NCBI GenBank assembly: GCA_964482395.1
Contig: CAYZXK010000002.1
Span: 1-19,789 of the forward strand
Reading direction: 5' to 3'
From: CAYZXK01 sp964482395
Lineage (GTDB): Bacteria > Planctomycetota > Phycisphaerae > UBA1845 > Fen-1342
Length of the DNA stretch: 19,789 bases
Shown piece by piece: positions 6,166 through 14,209 of this stretch. The first letter of the stretch is position 1; every line of letters starts with the position of its first letter. The notes under the pieces were generated by a model, which did not search any database, was not told the origin of the DNA, and saw nothing but the letters and a program-made list of their open reading frames with translations. Both the position numbers and the translations under genes were made by a program.

Positions 6166-6855
6166 GTGGGTCAGAAGTGCAATCCGATCGGCTTCCGGGT
6201 GGGCATCACCGAGGGCTGGAGGTCGCGCTGGTTCGCGCCCAAGGCCGCTTTCGGCAGCTTTCTCGTCGAAGACGAGATGATCCGCAAGTACGTCGACGAC
6301 CATCTCAACCGCCAGCCGCCTTTTGCCGGGGTCTCCAAAGTCGAGATCGAGCGCACCCGCGACGAGGTCAAGGTCATCCTCCACACCGCCCGGCCCGGAA
6401 TCGTTATCGGGGCCAAGGGAGCCGAAGTGGACAAGCTCAAGGAGCAACTGGAGGACCTGATCGACCGCCGGGTCTCCATCAACATCGTGGAAATCAAGAA
6501 CCCCGACCTGGACGCGTTCCTGATCGGCCAGTCCATCGCCGAGCAGCTCAAGAAGCGGATGAGCTTTCGCCGGGTCATGAAGCAGAAGTGTGAAGCCGCC
6601 ATGGAGGCCGGGGCCAAGGGAGTCAAGATCATCTGTTCCGGTCGGCTGGGCAATGCCGAGATGGCCCGGACCGAAACCCAGATGATGGGCTCGATCCCGC
6701 TCCAGACCCTCCAGGCCGAGGTCGATTACGCCGTCACCACCGCGGTCACCACCGTCGGATCCATCGGGATCAAGGTCTGGGTACATCGCGGCATGTATGG
6801 AGAGCAGCCCGTCGAGCAGGCCGCCGGTCGCTTCCGGCGCCGGGCTCGCCGCTAG
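6166..6855 (+). CDS. rpsC: 30S ribosomal protein S3
   Basis: S3 forms part of the mRNA entry tunnel and helicase site. The 229-residue product starts at GTG 6166 with MGQKCNPIGFRVG, the family N terminus. GAGAGG at 6151-6156 serves as Shine-Dalgarno. The KH domain GxxG loop is seen as IGAKG (about 81-85). The C-terminal half has QLKKRMSFRRVMKQ, GVKIICSGRLGNAEMART and the IGIKVWVHRG signature. It ends in the short basic tail RFRRRARR. Length is within the family range. Confidence 0.98.
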   Translation: MGQKCNPIGFRVGITEGWRSRWFAPKAAFGSFLVEDEMIRKYVDDHLNRQPPFAGVSKVEIERTRDEVKVILHTARPGIVIGAKGAEVDKLKEQLEDLIDRRVSINIVEIKNPDLDAFLIGQSIAEQLKKRMSFRRVMKQKCEAAMEAGAKGVKIICSGRLGNAEMARTETQMMGSIPLQTLQAEVDYAVTTAVTTVGSIGIKVWVHRGMYGEQPVEQAAGRFRRRARR

Positions 6856-6881
6856 GTGGGACGAACTGAGGAGCAGCCGCC

Positions 6882-7298
6882 ATGCAGATGCCGAAGCGTG
6901 TCAAGTACCGCAAAGCCCAGAAGGGGCGGATCCGCGGCAATGCCACCCGGGGCAACACGGTGGCCTTCGGCGAGTTCGGCTTGCAGGCCCTGGAGCCGGG
7001 TCGGGTCACCGCCCGGCACATCGAGGCCGGACGGGTGGCCGCCACCCACTATTTGGCCCGCGAGGGCCGCGTGTACGTCCGGATCTTCCCCCACAAGCCC
7101 GTCTCCACCAAACCGCTGGAAACCCGGATGGGCAAGGGCAAGGGCGAACCGGAATTCTGGACCGCGGAGGTCAAGCCCGGGACAGTGATGTACGAGGTCG
7201 GCGGGGTGAGCGCCGAGGTGGCCAAGCGGGCCCTCTTGCGGGTGGCTCACAAGTTGCCGGTCAAGAGCCGCTTCGTGCACCGCCGCCACAGCCTGTAG
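6882..7298 (+). CDS. rplP: 50S ribosomal protein L16
   Basis: L16 organises tRNA binding in the large-subunit A and P sites. The 138-residue product shows PKRVKYRKAQKGRIRG at the N terminus, the central FPHKPVSTKPLETRMGKGKG stretch (about 75-94) that includes the conserved arginine before MGKGKG, and the C-terminal AKRALLRVAHKLPVKSRFV. ATG 6882 has GAGGAG at 6868-6873 with 8-nt spacing; ATG 6888 is a possible alternative. The rplP stop codon overlaps the rpmC Shine-Dalgarno. Confidence 0.98.
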   Translation: MQMPKRVKYRKAQKGRIRGNATRGNTVAFGEFGLQALEPGRVTARHIEAGRVAATHYLAREGRVYVRIFPHKPVSTKPLETRMGKGKGEPEFWTAEVKPGTVMYEVGGVSAEVAKRALLRVAHKLPVKSRFVHRRHSL

Positions 7299-7307
7299 GA
7301 CTTGAAC

Positions 7308-7547
7308 ATGAAGATCGAGGTTGTCCGACGAATGAAGACCGACGAGCTCCACAACGAGCTGGCCCACCTGCGCCGGCACCTGTTCGACCTGCGGGCTCAG
7401 GCGGTCACGGAGAAGTTGGAGGACCCCACGCAGCTATACAAGACCCGCCGGGACATCGCCCGGATTCTGACCGTGCTGCGCGAGCGCGGCGAAAAGAACG
7501 TGGAGCAGCGACAGGCCCGGCTGACCACCCTGGCGGCTCGACCTTAG
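7308..7547 (+). CDS. rpmC: 50S ribosomal protein L29
   Basis: L29 is a small two-helix protein near the exit tunnel, next to L23. The 79-residue product shows the family helices: MKTDELHNELAHLRRHLFDLR, split by the usual turn, then TRRDIARILTVLRERG. It is about 10-15 residues longer than E. coli L29 owing to a C-terminal tail, NVEQRQARLTTLAARP. I chose ATG 7308 over TTG 7302 because AGGA at 7297-7300 gives normal spacing to it. It begins 9 nt after rplP. Confidence 0.94.
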   Translation: MKIEVVRRMKTDELHNELAHLRRHLFDLRAQAVTEKLEDPTQLYKTRRDIARILTVLRERGEKNVEQRQARLTTLAARP

Positions 7548-7591
7548 GCCCATGAGGAACCAGGCCCGCAAGTAGTGAGATATCGGCCACC

Positions 7592-7912
7592 ATGAACTCA
7601 GATGCATCCAGCTCGACAACCCTCACCGGGCCCGCCCGGCCCCGCGGCCAACGCGCCCGACGGATCGGGGTCGTAACCTCCACGGCCAGGAACAAGACCA
7701 TCCGGGTGACTGCCACCCGCCTGGTGCGTCACCCCAAGTACGGAAAATACATCCGCCGCCGCACCGTTTTTCACGCCCACGATGAGAAAAACGAGTGCCG
7801 CAACGGCGATCTGGTCGAGATCGTGCAGACTCGGCCGCTGAGCAAGACCAAGTGCTGGCGCCTGCTGCGGATCATCGCACGGGGCACAGCGGATCGAGGC
7901 GAGAACCCATGA
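7592..7912 (+). CDS. rpsQ: 30S ribosomal protein S17
   Basis: S17 is a primary 16S rRNA-binding protein with an OB fold. The family core begins at about residue 23 (RRIGVVTSTARNKTIRVT) and continues through HPKYGKYIRRRTVFHAHDE and ETRPLSKTKCWR-like residues to about 95. Total length is 106, against about 85 in E. coli. The extra is a Ser/Thr/Pro/Arg-rich N-terminal extension of about 20 residues. ATG 7592 lacks a clear Shine-Dalgarno. The stop codon overlaps the rplN start in an ATGA arrangement (7909-7912), which suggests coupling. Confidence 0.95.
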   Translation: MNSDASSSTTLTGPARPRGQRARRIGVVTSTARNKTIRVTATRLVRHPKYGKYIRRRTVFHAHDEKNECRNGDLVEIVQTRPLSKTKCWRLLRIIARGTADRGENP

Positions 7913-8298
7913 TCACCCAATACACCCGGCTGGACGTGGCCGATAACACCGGCGCCAAGCGGCTCCAGTGCATCCAGGTGCTTAAGGGCCGTTCCGCCCG
8001 GCACGGCAAGCCGCGGCGCAGCACCGGCGGGGTGGGCGATATCGTCATCTGCTCGGTCAAACAGGCCATGCCCGCCTCGGACATCAAAAAAGGCGACAAG
8101 GTGCGCTGCGTCGTCGTCCGCACTAAATACCCCACCCGCCGTAAGGATGGAACCTGCGTCCGGTTCGACAGCAACGCGGCGGTAATCATCGACCATGAGA
8201 ACAACCCCCGTGGCACCCGAGTCTTCGGAGCGGTGGCCCGCGAGCTGCGGGAGAAGAATTTCACCAAGATCATCTCGCTGGCTGAGGAGGTCTGGTAA
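7909..8298 (+). CDS. rplN: 50S ribosomal protein L14
   Basis: L14 sits at the subunit interface and forms an intersubunit bridge. The 129-residue product starts at ATG 7909, overlapping the rpsQ stop by 4 nt, and has the family start MITQYTRLDVADNTGAK. The rest matches well: GVGDIV, KKGDKVRCVVVRTKYPTRR, FDSNAAVIID, GTRVFGAVARELRE and MIISLAPEV-like KIISLAEEVW. It is about 7 residues longer than E. coli L14 because the loop at about 27-40 (GRSARHGKPRRSTG) is enlarged. Confidence 0.98.
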   Translation: MITQYTRLDVADNTGAKRLQCIQVLKGRSARHGKPRRSTGGVGDIVICSVKQAMPASDIKKGDKVRCVVVRTKYPTRRKDGTCVRFDSNAAVIIDHENNPRGTRVFGAVARELREKNFTKIISLAEEVW

Positions 8299-8300
8299 CC

Positions 8301-8681
8301 ATGGCAGCCAGGATCCGCAAGGACGACATGGTGGTGGTGATCGCCGGCGACCATAAGGGCGCCCGCGGCAAGGTCCTGCGCGTCATCCCCGAGAAGCAGC
8401 GGGTGCTGGTGGAGGGGGTAAACCGCGTTTACCGGCACGTGCGCAAAAGCCAGCGCAACCCGCAGGGCGGTCGGATCCAGAAGGAGGCCCCCCTGCACCT
8501 CTCCAACGTGATGCCCATCGACCCCAAGACCGATCGCCCGACCCGGGTACGCTTCGAGGTCCTGGCCGAGCCGGATGGTCGGGTCCGCAAACGGCGGGTC
8601 TGCGCCGGCCGAAAGTCCAGCGGGTCGGTGCTGAGCGATGTAACCCACGGGCTGAAGGAGACGAAAGGCACCAAGCCGTGA
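8301..8681 (+). CDS. rplX: 50S ribosomal protein L24
   Basis: L24 initiates large-subunit assembly. The 126-residue product has an N-terminal KOW motif (about residues 7-34, with VVVIAGDHKGARGKVLRV), then the NPQGGRIQKEAPLHLSNVM signature. A tail of about 20 residues, rich in Ser, Lys and Gly, follows the usual end and makes it longer than the 103-115 typical length. ATG 8301 lies 2 nt after the rplN stop, with GAGGAGG inside the rplN end as Shine-Dalgarno. Its stop overlaps the rplE start by 4 nt (GTGA). Confidence 0.97.
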   Translation: MAARIRKDDMVVVIAGDHKGARGKVLRVIPEKQRVLVEGVNRVYRHVRKSQRNPQGGRIQKEAPLHLSNVMPIDPKTDRPTRVRFEVLAEPDGRVRKRRVCAGRKSSGSVLSDVTHGLKETKGTKP

Positions 8682-9241
8682 TCCCCCGCTTGCTCGAAAG
8701 ATATCGCCAGGAAGTGGTTCCCCGCCTCAAGCAGGAGCTGGGACGCGACAACCCCATGTCGCTGCCCAAGCTAGGGAAGATCGTGCTGTCGATGGGGCTG
8801 GGGAAGGCCGTGGCCGAGTCGACCAACAAGGCCCGCGAGAACAAACGCTTCAGCGAGGCCGAGGCGGCCCTGGCCACCGTCAGCGGCCAGAAACCCCTGG
8901 TCTGCAAGGCCCGCAAGAGCGTCTCCAACTTCAAGGTCCGCAAGGGCTACGACGTCGGCCTGAAGGTCACGCTCCGCGGACATCGGATGTACGAGTTCCT
9001 GGACCGGCTAATCTCGCTGGCCGTGCCCCGGGTGCGGGACTTCCGCGGCCTGGATCCAGCCAGCTTCGATGGCCGCGGGAATTACGGCATGGGGCTGCCC
9101 GAATACGGTGTCTTCCCGGAAATCAACCCCGACAAGGTGTCTTTTCAGCAGGGCATGAACATCACCATCTGCACCACCGCCCGCAACGATGCGGAGGCCC
9201 GTAAGCTGCTCACCCTGTTGGGGATGCCTTTCAGGAGCTAA
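8678..9241 (+). CDS. rplE: 50S ribosomal protein L5
   Basis: L5 binds 5S rRNA in the central protuberance. The 187-residue product has the typical length and motifs: MSLPKLGKIVLSMGLG (about 28-43), GQKPLVCKARKSVSNFKVRKG, MYEFLDRLISLAVPRVRDFRG, and GRGNYGMGLPEYGVFPEI near residue 130. The start is GTG 8678, overlapping the rplX stop as GTGA, a common coupling pattern. rpsN follows after 7 nt. Confidence 0.98.
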   Translation: MIPRLLERYRQEVVPRLKQELGRDNPMSLPKLGKIVLSMGLGKAVAESTNKARENKRFSEAEAALATVSGQKPLVCKARKSVSNFKVRKGYDVGLKVTLRGHRMYEFLDRLISLAVPRVRDFRGLDPASFDGRGNYGMGLPEYGVFPEINPDKVSFQQGMNITICTTARNDAEARKLLTLLGMPFRS

Positions 9242-9248
9242 TCAGAAC

Positions 9249-9434
9249 ATGGCCCGCCTGGCATTGCGACTGAAGGCCAAGAAGAAACCCAAGTATGCGG
9301 TCCGCGCCTATACTCGCTGCGAACTGTGCGGCCGAGCCCGGGCGGTCTACCGGAAGTTCCGGATCTGCCGCTGCTGTTTCCGGAAGCTGGCCCTGGAAGG
9401 CCGCATTCCGGGCGTCCGGAAGGCCAGTTGGTGA
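9249..9434 (+). CDS. rpsN: 30S ribosomal protein S14, zinc-binding type Z
   Basis: S14 is a small-subunit head protein. The 61-residue product is the short zinc-ribbon form, with Cys-x2-Cys in RCELCGR (about 24-27) and a second Cys-x2-Cys in RICRCCF (about 39-42). It ends in the family C terminus GRIPGVRKASW. I chose ATG 9249, 7 nt after the rplE stop, because it gives the standard MARLALRLKAKKK N terminus; the frame is open upstream but unlike S14. The long zinc-free paralogue is not seen in this window. Confidence 0.97.
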   Translation: MARLALRLKAKKKPKYAVRAYTRCELCGRARAVYRKFRICRCCFRKLALEGRIPGVRKASW

Positions 9435-9445
9435 GGATGACTGAG

Positions 9446-9844
9446 ATGGCAATCTCCGACCCGATCGCTGACATGCTCACCCGCATTCGCAACGCCAATG
9501 CGGTCGGCAAGCGCCGCGTCCGCGTCAAGCGCAGCACGGTCTGCCTGGGAGTCGCCCGGGTCCTCAAGGAAGAAGGCTTCATCGAGGATTACACCTCCAT
9601 TGATGACGCCGGCCAGGGCATCATCGAGATCGATCTGAAGTATGGACCCCAGGGCCAGAAGGTCATCTTGGATCTCCAGCGGGTAAGCCGACCCGGTTGC
9701 CGGCGGTACACCAAGGTCGACGACCTGCGCCGCGTCCGGGACGGACTGGGGATTGCGATCGTTTCGACCAATCGGGGAGTGCTGAGCGACCGTCAGTGCC
9801 GCAAGCAGCGAGTGGGTGGCGAAGTGCTCTGCACCGTGTGGTGA
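9446..9844 (+). CDS. rpsH: 30S ribosomal protein S8
   Basis: S8 binds the central domain of 16S rRNA, and in E. coli it represses the spc operon. The 132-residue product shows DPIADMLTRIRNAN at the N terminus, VLKEEGFI near residue 40, SRPGCRRY and the C-terminal GLGIAIVSTNRGVLSDRQCRKQRVGGE pattern split by normal spacing. Two in-frame ATGs exist, at 9437 and 9446. I prefer 9446 because GAGG at 9433-9436 is correctly spaced and the N terminus then matches the family. Confidence 0.97.
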   Translation: MAISDPIADMLTRIRNANAVGKRRVRVKRSTVCLGVARVLKEEGFIEDYTSIDDAGQGIIEIDLKYGPQGQKVILDLQRVSRPGCRRYTKVDDLRRVRDGLGIAIVSTNRGVLSDRQCRKQRVGGEVLCTVW

Positions 9845-9849
9845 TTGCG

Positions 9850-10452
9850 ATGTCGCGCGTGGGTAACAAACCGATTCCCATCCCGGCCGGAGTCACGGTC
9901 CAGTTCGCCGGACGGACGGTCAGCGTCTCCGGCCCGAAGGGCAAGCTGGCCTGGAACCTGCCGGAGCCCATAACTGCCGCGATCGAGGACAACCGGGTGC
10001 TGGTCCGTCGGCCGGACGACCAGTCGTCCAGCCGGGCTCTGCACGGCCTTTCCCGGGCCCTGATCGCCAACATGATCCGGGGCGTCAGTGAGGGTTACCG
10101 GATCGGCCTGGAAATGTATGGGTCCGGCTACAGCGTGAAGACGGAAGGCCGACGGGTGCTGCTCAACTGCGGGTACACCGGCCGGGGCGTGGGGCGGGCC
10201 GCTCAGTTCGAGCTGCCGATCCCGGACGGTCTGGAGGTTCAGGTGGAAATCCCGGTGGCTCGCGGCAACACCGAGCCGGCTCGATTCTACGTGACCGGGC
10301 CCGATAAACAGGCGGTCGGCCAGTTCGCCGCCTCGCTCCGAAAGCTTCGCAAGCCCGAACCCTATCTGGGCAAGGGCATTCGTTACCTGGGTGAACATGT
10401 CCGGCGCAAGCCCGGCAAGGTCTTTGCCGGCGGCGCCGGCGCGGGCGGCTAG
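9850..10452 (+). CDS. rplF: 50S ribosomal protein L6
   Basis: L6 lies near the GTPase-associated centre. The 200-residue product has two tandem L6 domains. The N-terminal signature is MSRVGNKPIPIPAGV and the C-terminal signature is RKPEPYLGKGIRY (about 167-179). It is about 20 residues longer than the typical 177-180. Extra residues lie around 108-145 (CGYTGRGVGRAAQFELP and the following loop), with a Gly/Ala-rich end. ATG 9850 gives the family N terminus; an in-frame GTG at 9841 overlaps the rpsH stop and is less likely. There is no strong Shine-Dalgarno. Confidence 0.97.
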   Translation: MSRVGNKPIPIPAGVTVQFAGRTVSVSGPKGKLAWNLPEPITAAIEDNRVLVRRPDDQSSSRALHGLSRALIANMIRGVSEGYRIGLEMYGSGYSVKTEGRRVLLNCGYTGRGVGRAAQFELPIPDGLEVQVEIPVARGNTEPARFYVTGPDKQAVGQFAASLRKLRKPEPYLGKGIRYLGEHVRRKPGKVFAGGAGAGG

Positions 10453-10478
10453 CCCCGGCAGCCTGCGAGGAGAGTTGT

Positions 10479-10847
10479 GTGAGAGCCGAGTTGCTCAAGA
10501 CCTGGCGTCAGACCCGACGGGCCCTGCGGGTCCGCAAGAAAGTGACCGGCACGTCCGACCGCCCGCGATTGGCGGTCTGGCGTTCGCTCCGGAATATCGG
10601 CGCCCAAATCATCGACGACACCATTGGCCGCACCCTGTGTGCGGTCAGTTCCGCGTCCAAGGAGCTGCGTGACCAGATCGGTTATGGCGGCAACGTAAAG
10701 GCGGCCCAATTGGTCGGAAAGCTGCTGGGGGAAAAGGCCAAGCAGCTCGGCATACAGCGCGTTTGCTTCGACCGGCATGGGCGAAAGTACCACGGCCGCA
10801 TCAAGGCCCTGGCGGAAGCGGCCCGCGAGGCCGGCTTAGGCTTCTAA
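10479..10847 (+). CDS. rplR: 50S ribosomal protein L18
   Basis: L18 binds 5S rRNA with L5 in the central protuberance. The 122-residue product fits the family length. It shows RRALRVRKKVTGTSDRPRLAV (about 13-33), FRS-like WRSLRNIGAQIIDD, LVGKLLGEKAKQLGI, and the C-terminal FDRHGRKYHGRIKALAEAAREAGL split by normal spacing. The start is GTG 10479 with a strong GAGGAGAG at 10467-10474. It lies 26 nt after rplF, with rpsE 17 nt downstream. Confidence 0.97.
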   Translation: MRAELLKTWRQTRRALRVRKKVTGTSDRPRLAVWRSLRNIGAQIIDDTIGRTLCAVSSASKELRDQIGYGGNVKAAQLVGKLLGEKAKQLGIQRVCFDRHGRKYHGRIKALAEAAREAGLGF

Positions 10848-10864
10848 ACTGGCAGGACCAGCTC

Positions 10865-11599
10865 ATGGCAACCAGGCCGACATCCCGACCGGCTCGAAAA
10901 ACCACCGAACCCACCCCCGGGCTGCCCGAATTCGGCCAGCCCGAGCCCCTCGACGAACGTAACCTTGAGGACACGGTCGTAAAGCTCTACCGCTGTGCGA
11001 CCGTGGTTAAGGGTGGTCGGCGTTTCTCCTTCGGGGCGCTGGTGGTGGTCGGCGATCGGGCCGGCCAGGTTGGTTATGGCTACGGCAAGGCCAACGAAGT
11101 TCCGCCGGCGGTCGAGAAGGGCATCAAGCAGGCCCGCCGGGCCATGTTCCGCGTCCCTCTTCGCGGGACCACCATCCATCATCGCGTGGTAGGCAAGTTC
11201 GGAGCCAGCCGGATCATCATGCTCCCGGCTTTGCCTGGGACCGGTGTGATCGCCGGGGCAGCCCCGCGGGCCGTCCTCGAACTGGCCGGCATAAGAGACG
11301 TCCTGACAAAGTGTTACGGCTCCACCAGCCCCAAAAACCTCGTCAAGGCCACCATCAACGGGCTGAAAATGCTTCGACCTCGCGCCCTGGTCGAAGAGCT
11401 CCGGGGCGTGGCCCTGGACCTGCCGCCCGAGCCGGAACCGCTGAAGGCGGCTATCGGACCTGAGCCGGCGGAGACCGTTGAGCCGGCCGCCGCGATCGCT
11501 GCCGAGCCGGACTCATCCTCGCCCGTCCCCTGGACTGACCCTCAACCGCCGCCCAAGCCTGTCCAACTCGAAGGCCAGGAGACACCGCATGATGATTGA
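10865..11599 (+). CDS. rpsE: 30S ribosomal protein S5 with N- and C-terminal extensions
   Basis: S5 is a decoding-fidelity protein at the mRNA entry site. The core, about residues 32-185, is clear: double-stranded RNA-binding-like domain VVKGGRRFSFGALVVVGDRAG, then GYGKANEVPPAVEKGI, the PALPGTGVIAGAAPRAVLELAGI signature, and the end NLVKATINGLKML. Total length is 244, against about 166 in E. coli. The extra is a Pro/Thr-rich N-terminal segment of about 30 residues and an acidic, Pro/Ala-rich tail of about 58. The tail overlaps the rplO start by 11 nt. rpmD, which usually follows, is absent. Confidence 0.97.
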   Translation: MATRPTSRPARKTTEPTPGLPEFGQPEPLDERNLEDTVVKLYRCATVVKGGRRFSFGALVVVGDRAGQVGYGYGKANEVPPAVEKGIKQARRAMFRVPLRGTTIHHRVVGKFGASRIIMLPALPGTGVIAGAAPRAVLELAGIRDVLTKCYGSTSPKNLVKATINGLKMLRPRALVEELRGVALDLPPEPEPLKAAIGPEPAETVEPAAAIAAEPDSSSPVPWTDPQPPPKPVQLEGQETPHDD

Positions 11600-12131
11600 C
11601 CGAATCCTCGCTCTGGCCGGGGCCCACAAACGCCGGAAGCGCGTCGGGCGGGGCGAATCAAGCGGACACGGCAAGACCTGCGGACGGGGCAACAAAGGCT
11701 GTTTGTCGCGGGCTGGCGGCGGACCCCGGCCGCTCCACGAGGGCGGCCAGATGCCCATCTTTCGACGGCTGCCCAAACGCGGCTTCAATAATGTCCAGTT
11801 CCGCACCGAATACCAGGTCGTCAACCTGACCACCCTCGAGCAACGCTTCCAGAGCGGGCAGACTGTGAATCCGGAAGTTCTCCGGCAGCAGGGCCTGGTG
11901 CATGGGGCCGATCCGCTGGTGAAGATTCTCGGGTCCGGCACGCTCACCAAGAAGCTGGTCGTGGAAGCGCATGCCTTCAGCGGCAGCGCGCAACAGGCCA
12001 TTGAGAACGCCGGTGGCCAGGTCCGGTTGATCGAGCGGATCGATCCCGCCCAGAAAGCCAAGGCCAAGCGGGGCAGCGCCAAGAAGCGGCCTGCGGACGC
12101 CGGCCAGGTACCCCAAGGGGCTGGAGGCTAG
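11589..12131 (+). CDS. rplO: 50S ribosomal protein L15
   Basis: L15 is a late assembly protein with an extended N-terminal tail deep in 23S rRNA. The 180-residue product has the tail signature KRVGRGESSGHGKTCGRGNKG (about 19-39), the FRRLPKRGFNN motif, and the C-terminal globular part with VVEAHAFSGSAQQAIENAGG. A basic Ala/Lys-rich tail makes it longer than the 144-150 norm. ATG 11589 and ATG 11592 are adjacent in frame; AGGAG at 11577-11581 supports 11589. It overlaps rpsE by 11 nt. Confidence 0.97.
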   Translation: MMIDRILALAGAHKRRKRVGRGESSGHGKTCGRGNKGCLSRAGGGPRPLHEGGQMPIFRRLPKRGFNNVQFRTEYQVVNLTTLEQRFQSGQTVNPEVLRQQGLVHGADPLVKILGSGTLTKKLVVEAHAFSGSAQQAIENAGGQVRLIERIDPAQKAKAKRGSAKKRPADAGQVPQGAGG

Positions 12132-12167
12132 GCCGCCGACCGTTCACCACCCAGAGGTTGAACAGAG

Positions 12168-13544
12168 ATGTTCCGGGCGTTTGTCAATGTCTTCCGCATC
12201 CCCGACCTCCGAAAGAAGGTCCTCTTCACGCTGCTGATGCTCTGCGTCTACCGGATCGGCTTCTATGTGCCGCTGCCGGGCGTGAATCAGGATCGACTGG
12301 CCAAGTACTGGCAGGGGGCCGGCGGAGCCGCCGAACAGTTCGCCGAGCTCTTCTCCATGTTCACCGGCGGCGATCTGGCCCAAAGCACGCTGTTCGGGCT
12401 GGGCATCATGCCCTACATCAGCGCCTCGATCATCCTGCAACTCCTGGTCACCGTGTTTCCGTCCCTGGAGAAACTGCAAAAGGAAGGCGAGAGCGGCCGA
12501 CGCAAAATCATGGAATACACCCGCTACACCACGGTCGGCCTATGCCTCATCCAGGCCCTCTTCTGGATCCGGCATCTGCATGTCAACAACCTGGTCTACG
12601 CGGAGTTCCACAACTCCTATGAGTTCATCATCATCAGCCTGACCGGGCTGATCGCCGGCACGATGATCCTGATGTGGGTCGGCGAGCAGATCGACGAATA
12701 CGGAATCGGCAACGGAATCAGCCTCATCATCATGACGGGCATCATCTCCCGTATGCCCTACGTCTTCATCGAGCTGTGGCGCGGCTTCGCGGCCAGCATC
12801 GGCGGAGCGGGCACCATGGGCGCCACCATGACGCCCGAGCGAATCGTCTTCCTCATCATAGCCTTCGTTCTGGTGGTAGCCGGGTCGATCCTGATCACCC
12901 AGGCTCAGCGGCGCATTCCGATCCAGCAGGCCAAGCAAACCCGCGGACGACGCGTGGTCGGCGGTGCCCGCCACTATCTCCCGCTGCGGGTCAACCACGG
13001 CGGGGTCATGCCGATCATCTTCGCCAGCACGTTCCTGCTGTTTCCCGGAATCGTCTTCGGCTGGCTGTCCAAGATAGGGCTCTGGCCGATCCAATTGTGG
13101 GGATTTCTCCAGGATTCCTTCCGCCCCGGCGCGTTCATCTACGACGTCTCATACGTAGCCATGGTCTACTTCTTCGCCTATTTCTGGGTTTCCGTGCAGT
13201 TCCGGCCCAAGGAGCTGTCCGATAACCTGCGCGACATGGGGAGCTTCATTCCGGGCCTCAGGCCCGGCAAGCGGACCGCCGACTACCTGGAGGCGGTCAT
13301 GGAACGGATCACCTACGTCGGGGCCGGGTTCCTGGCGATCATCGCCCTGATCCCCTCGGTTGTGGCTCAGTGGATGGACATCCCCTACCGCATCTCCGCC
13401 TTTCTGGGCGGCACCGGGCTGCTGATCGTCGTCAGCGTCGCTCTGGACCTGATCCAACGGGTGGAGGCCAACCTGATCATGCGCAACTACCAGGGATTTC
13501 TGGGCGACGAAGGCGTAGGCCGGGTGAAGGGACGCGTGTACTGA
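12168..13544 (+). CDS. secY: Protein translocase subunit SecY
   Basis: SecY is the channel of the Sec translocon, exporting proteins together with SecE, SecG and SecA. The 458-residue product has ten predicted membrane segments. The first starts near residue 18 (VLFTLLMLCVYRIGFYVPLPG), and the plug region follows with LFGLGIMPYISASIILQLL near 85. Also seen are RRIPIQQAKQTRG, the PLRVNHGGVMPIIFAS signature, FRPKELSDNLRDMGSFIPGLRPG and a last segment ending in NLIMRNY. Start ATG 12168 lies 36 nt after rplO. The stop overlaps adk by 1 nt (TGATG). Confidence 0.98.
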   Translation: MFRAFVNVFRIPDLRKKVLFTLLMLCVYRIGFYVPLPGVNQDRLAKYWQGAGGAAEQFAELFSMFTGGDLAQSTLFGLGIMPYISASIILQLLVTVFPSLEKLQKEGESGRRKIMEYTRYTTVGLCLIQALFWIRHLHVNNLVYAEFHNSYEFIIISLTGLIAGTMILMWVGEQIDEYGIGNGISLIIMTGIISRMPYVFIELWRGFAASIGGAGTMGATMTPERIVFLIIAFVLVVAGSILITQAQRRIPIQQAKQTRGRRVVGGARHYLPLRVNHGGVMPIIFASTFLLFPGIVFGWLSKIGLWPIQLWGFLQDSFRPGAFIYDVSYVAMVYFFAYFWVSVQFRPKELSDNLRDMGSFIPGLRPGKRTADYLEAVMERITYVGAGFLAIIALIPSVVAQWMDIPYRISAFLGGTGLLIVVSVALDLIQRVEANLIMRNYQGFLGDEGVGRVKGRVY

Positions 13545-14209
13545 TGGCCGCTCGTCGTCTTATCTTCCTGGGACCGCCCGGCTCCGGCAAAGGCACTCAG
13601 GCTCAGCGGCTGGCCGCCGACCGGGGCTTTGTCCAGTTGTCCAGCGGCGACGAACTCCGCCGTCAGCGGCAGCAGGGTACCCCGATCGGCAGGAAAGCCG
13701 CCCAGTACATGGACGCCGGCACGCTGGTCCCTGACGACGTGATAACTGAGGTGATGCTGGCTGCAATTGACGGCCTACCGCCCGAAAGCGGTTTCATCCT
13801 GGACGGCTTCCCCCGCACGCTGCCTCAGGCCCAAGCCCTCGATGTCGGCTTGAAGGATCGGAAACTGGCCATTGATGCGGTTATAGATTTCAAACTAGAC
13901 GACGATGAGATCATCCGCCGGATTAGTGGCCGCCGGGTTTGCAGCCAGTGCGCGGCCACCTATAATGTCAGTTTCTTGCCGCCCAGAGTCGACGGCAAGT
14001 GCGACCACTGTGGCGGCGAGCTTTACCAGCGGGCCGACGATCGGCGTGAGGTGATCGTCACCCGCCTGGAGACGTACCGCAGTCAGACCGCGCCGTTGAT
14101 TCAGTACTACTCACGGCGTGGCAATTTCCATACGGTCGATTCGGCTGCCGGCGCGGACGCAGTCCAGCAGGCCGTGGCGCGCATTATCGACGCGTTGGAC
14201 TGTGGATGA
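13544..14209 (+). CDS. adk: Adenylate kinase, zinc-LID type
   Basis: Adenylate kinase catalyses ATP + AMP to 2 ADP in the cytoplasm. The 221-residue product has the P-loop GPPGSGKGT (10-18), an AMP-binding segment with SSGDELRR (34-40), and DGFPRT (87-92). The LID domain carries a zinc-type four-cysteine set at 133, 136, 153 and 156. The common GDMLR is GDELR here. ATG 13544 overlaps the secY stop by one base, indicating coupling. Its stop overlaps the map start by 4 nt (ATGA). The frame is open upstream within secY, but only this start gives the family N terminus. Confidence 0.97.
   Translation: MAARRLIFLGPPGSGKGTQAQRLAADRGFVQLSSGDELRRQRQQGTPIGRKAAQYMDAGTLVPDDVITEVMLAAIDGLPPESGFILDGFPRTLPQAQALDVGLKDRKLAIDAVIDFKLDDDEIIRRISGRRVCSQCAATYNVSFLPPRVDGKCDHCGGELYQRADDRREVIVTRLETYRSQTAPLIQYYSRRGNFHTVDSAAGADAVQQAVARIIDALDCG

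Noticed and set aside
7552..7575. Seven-codon ORF (MRNQARK) between rpmC and rpsQ
   Set aside because: It is too short to support without translation data and has no conservation evidence.
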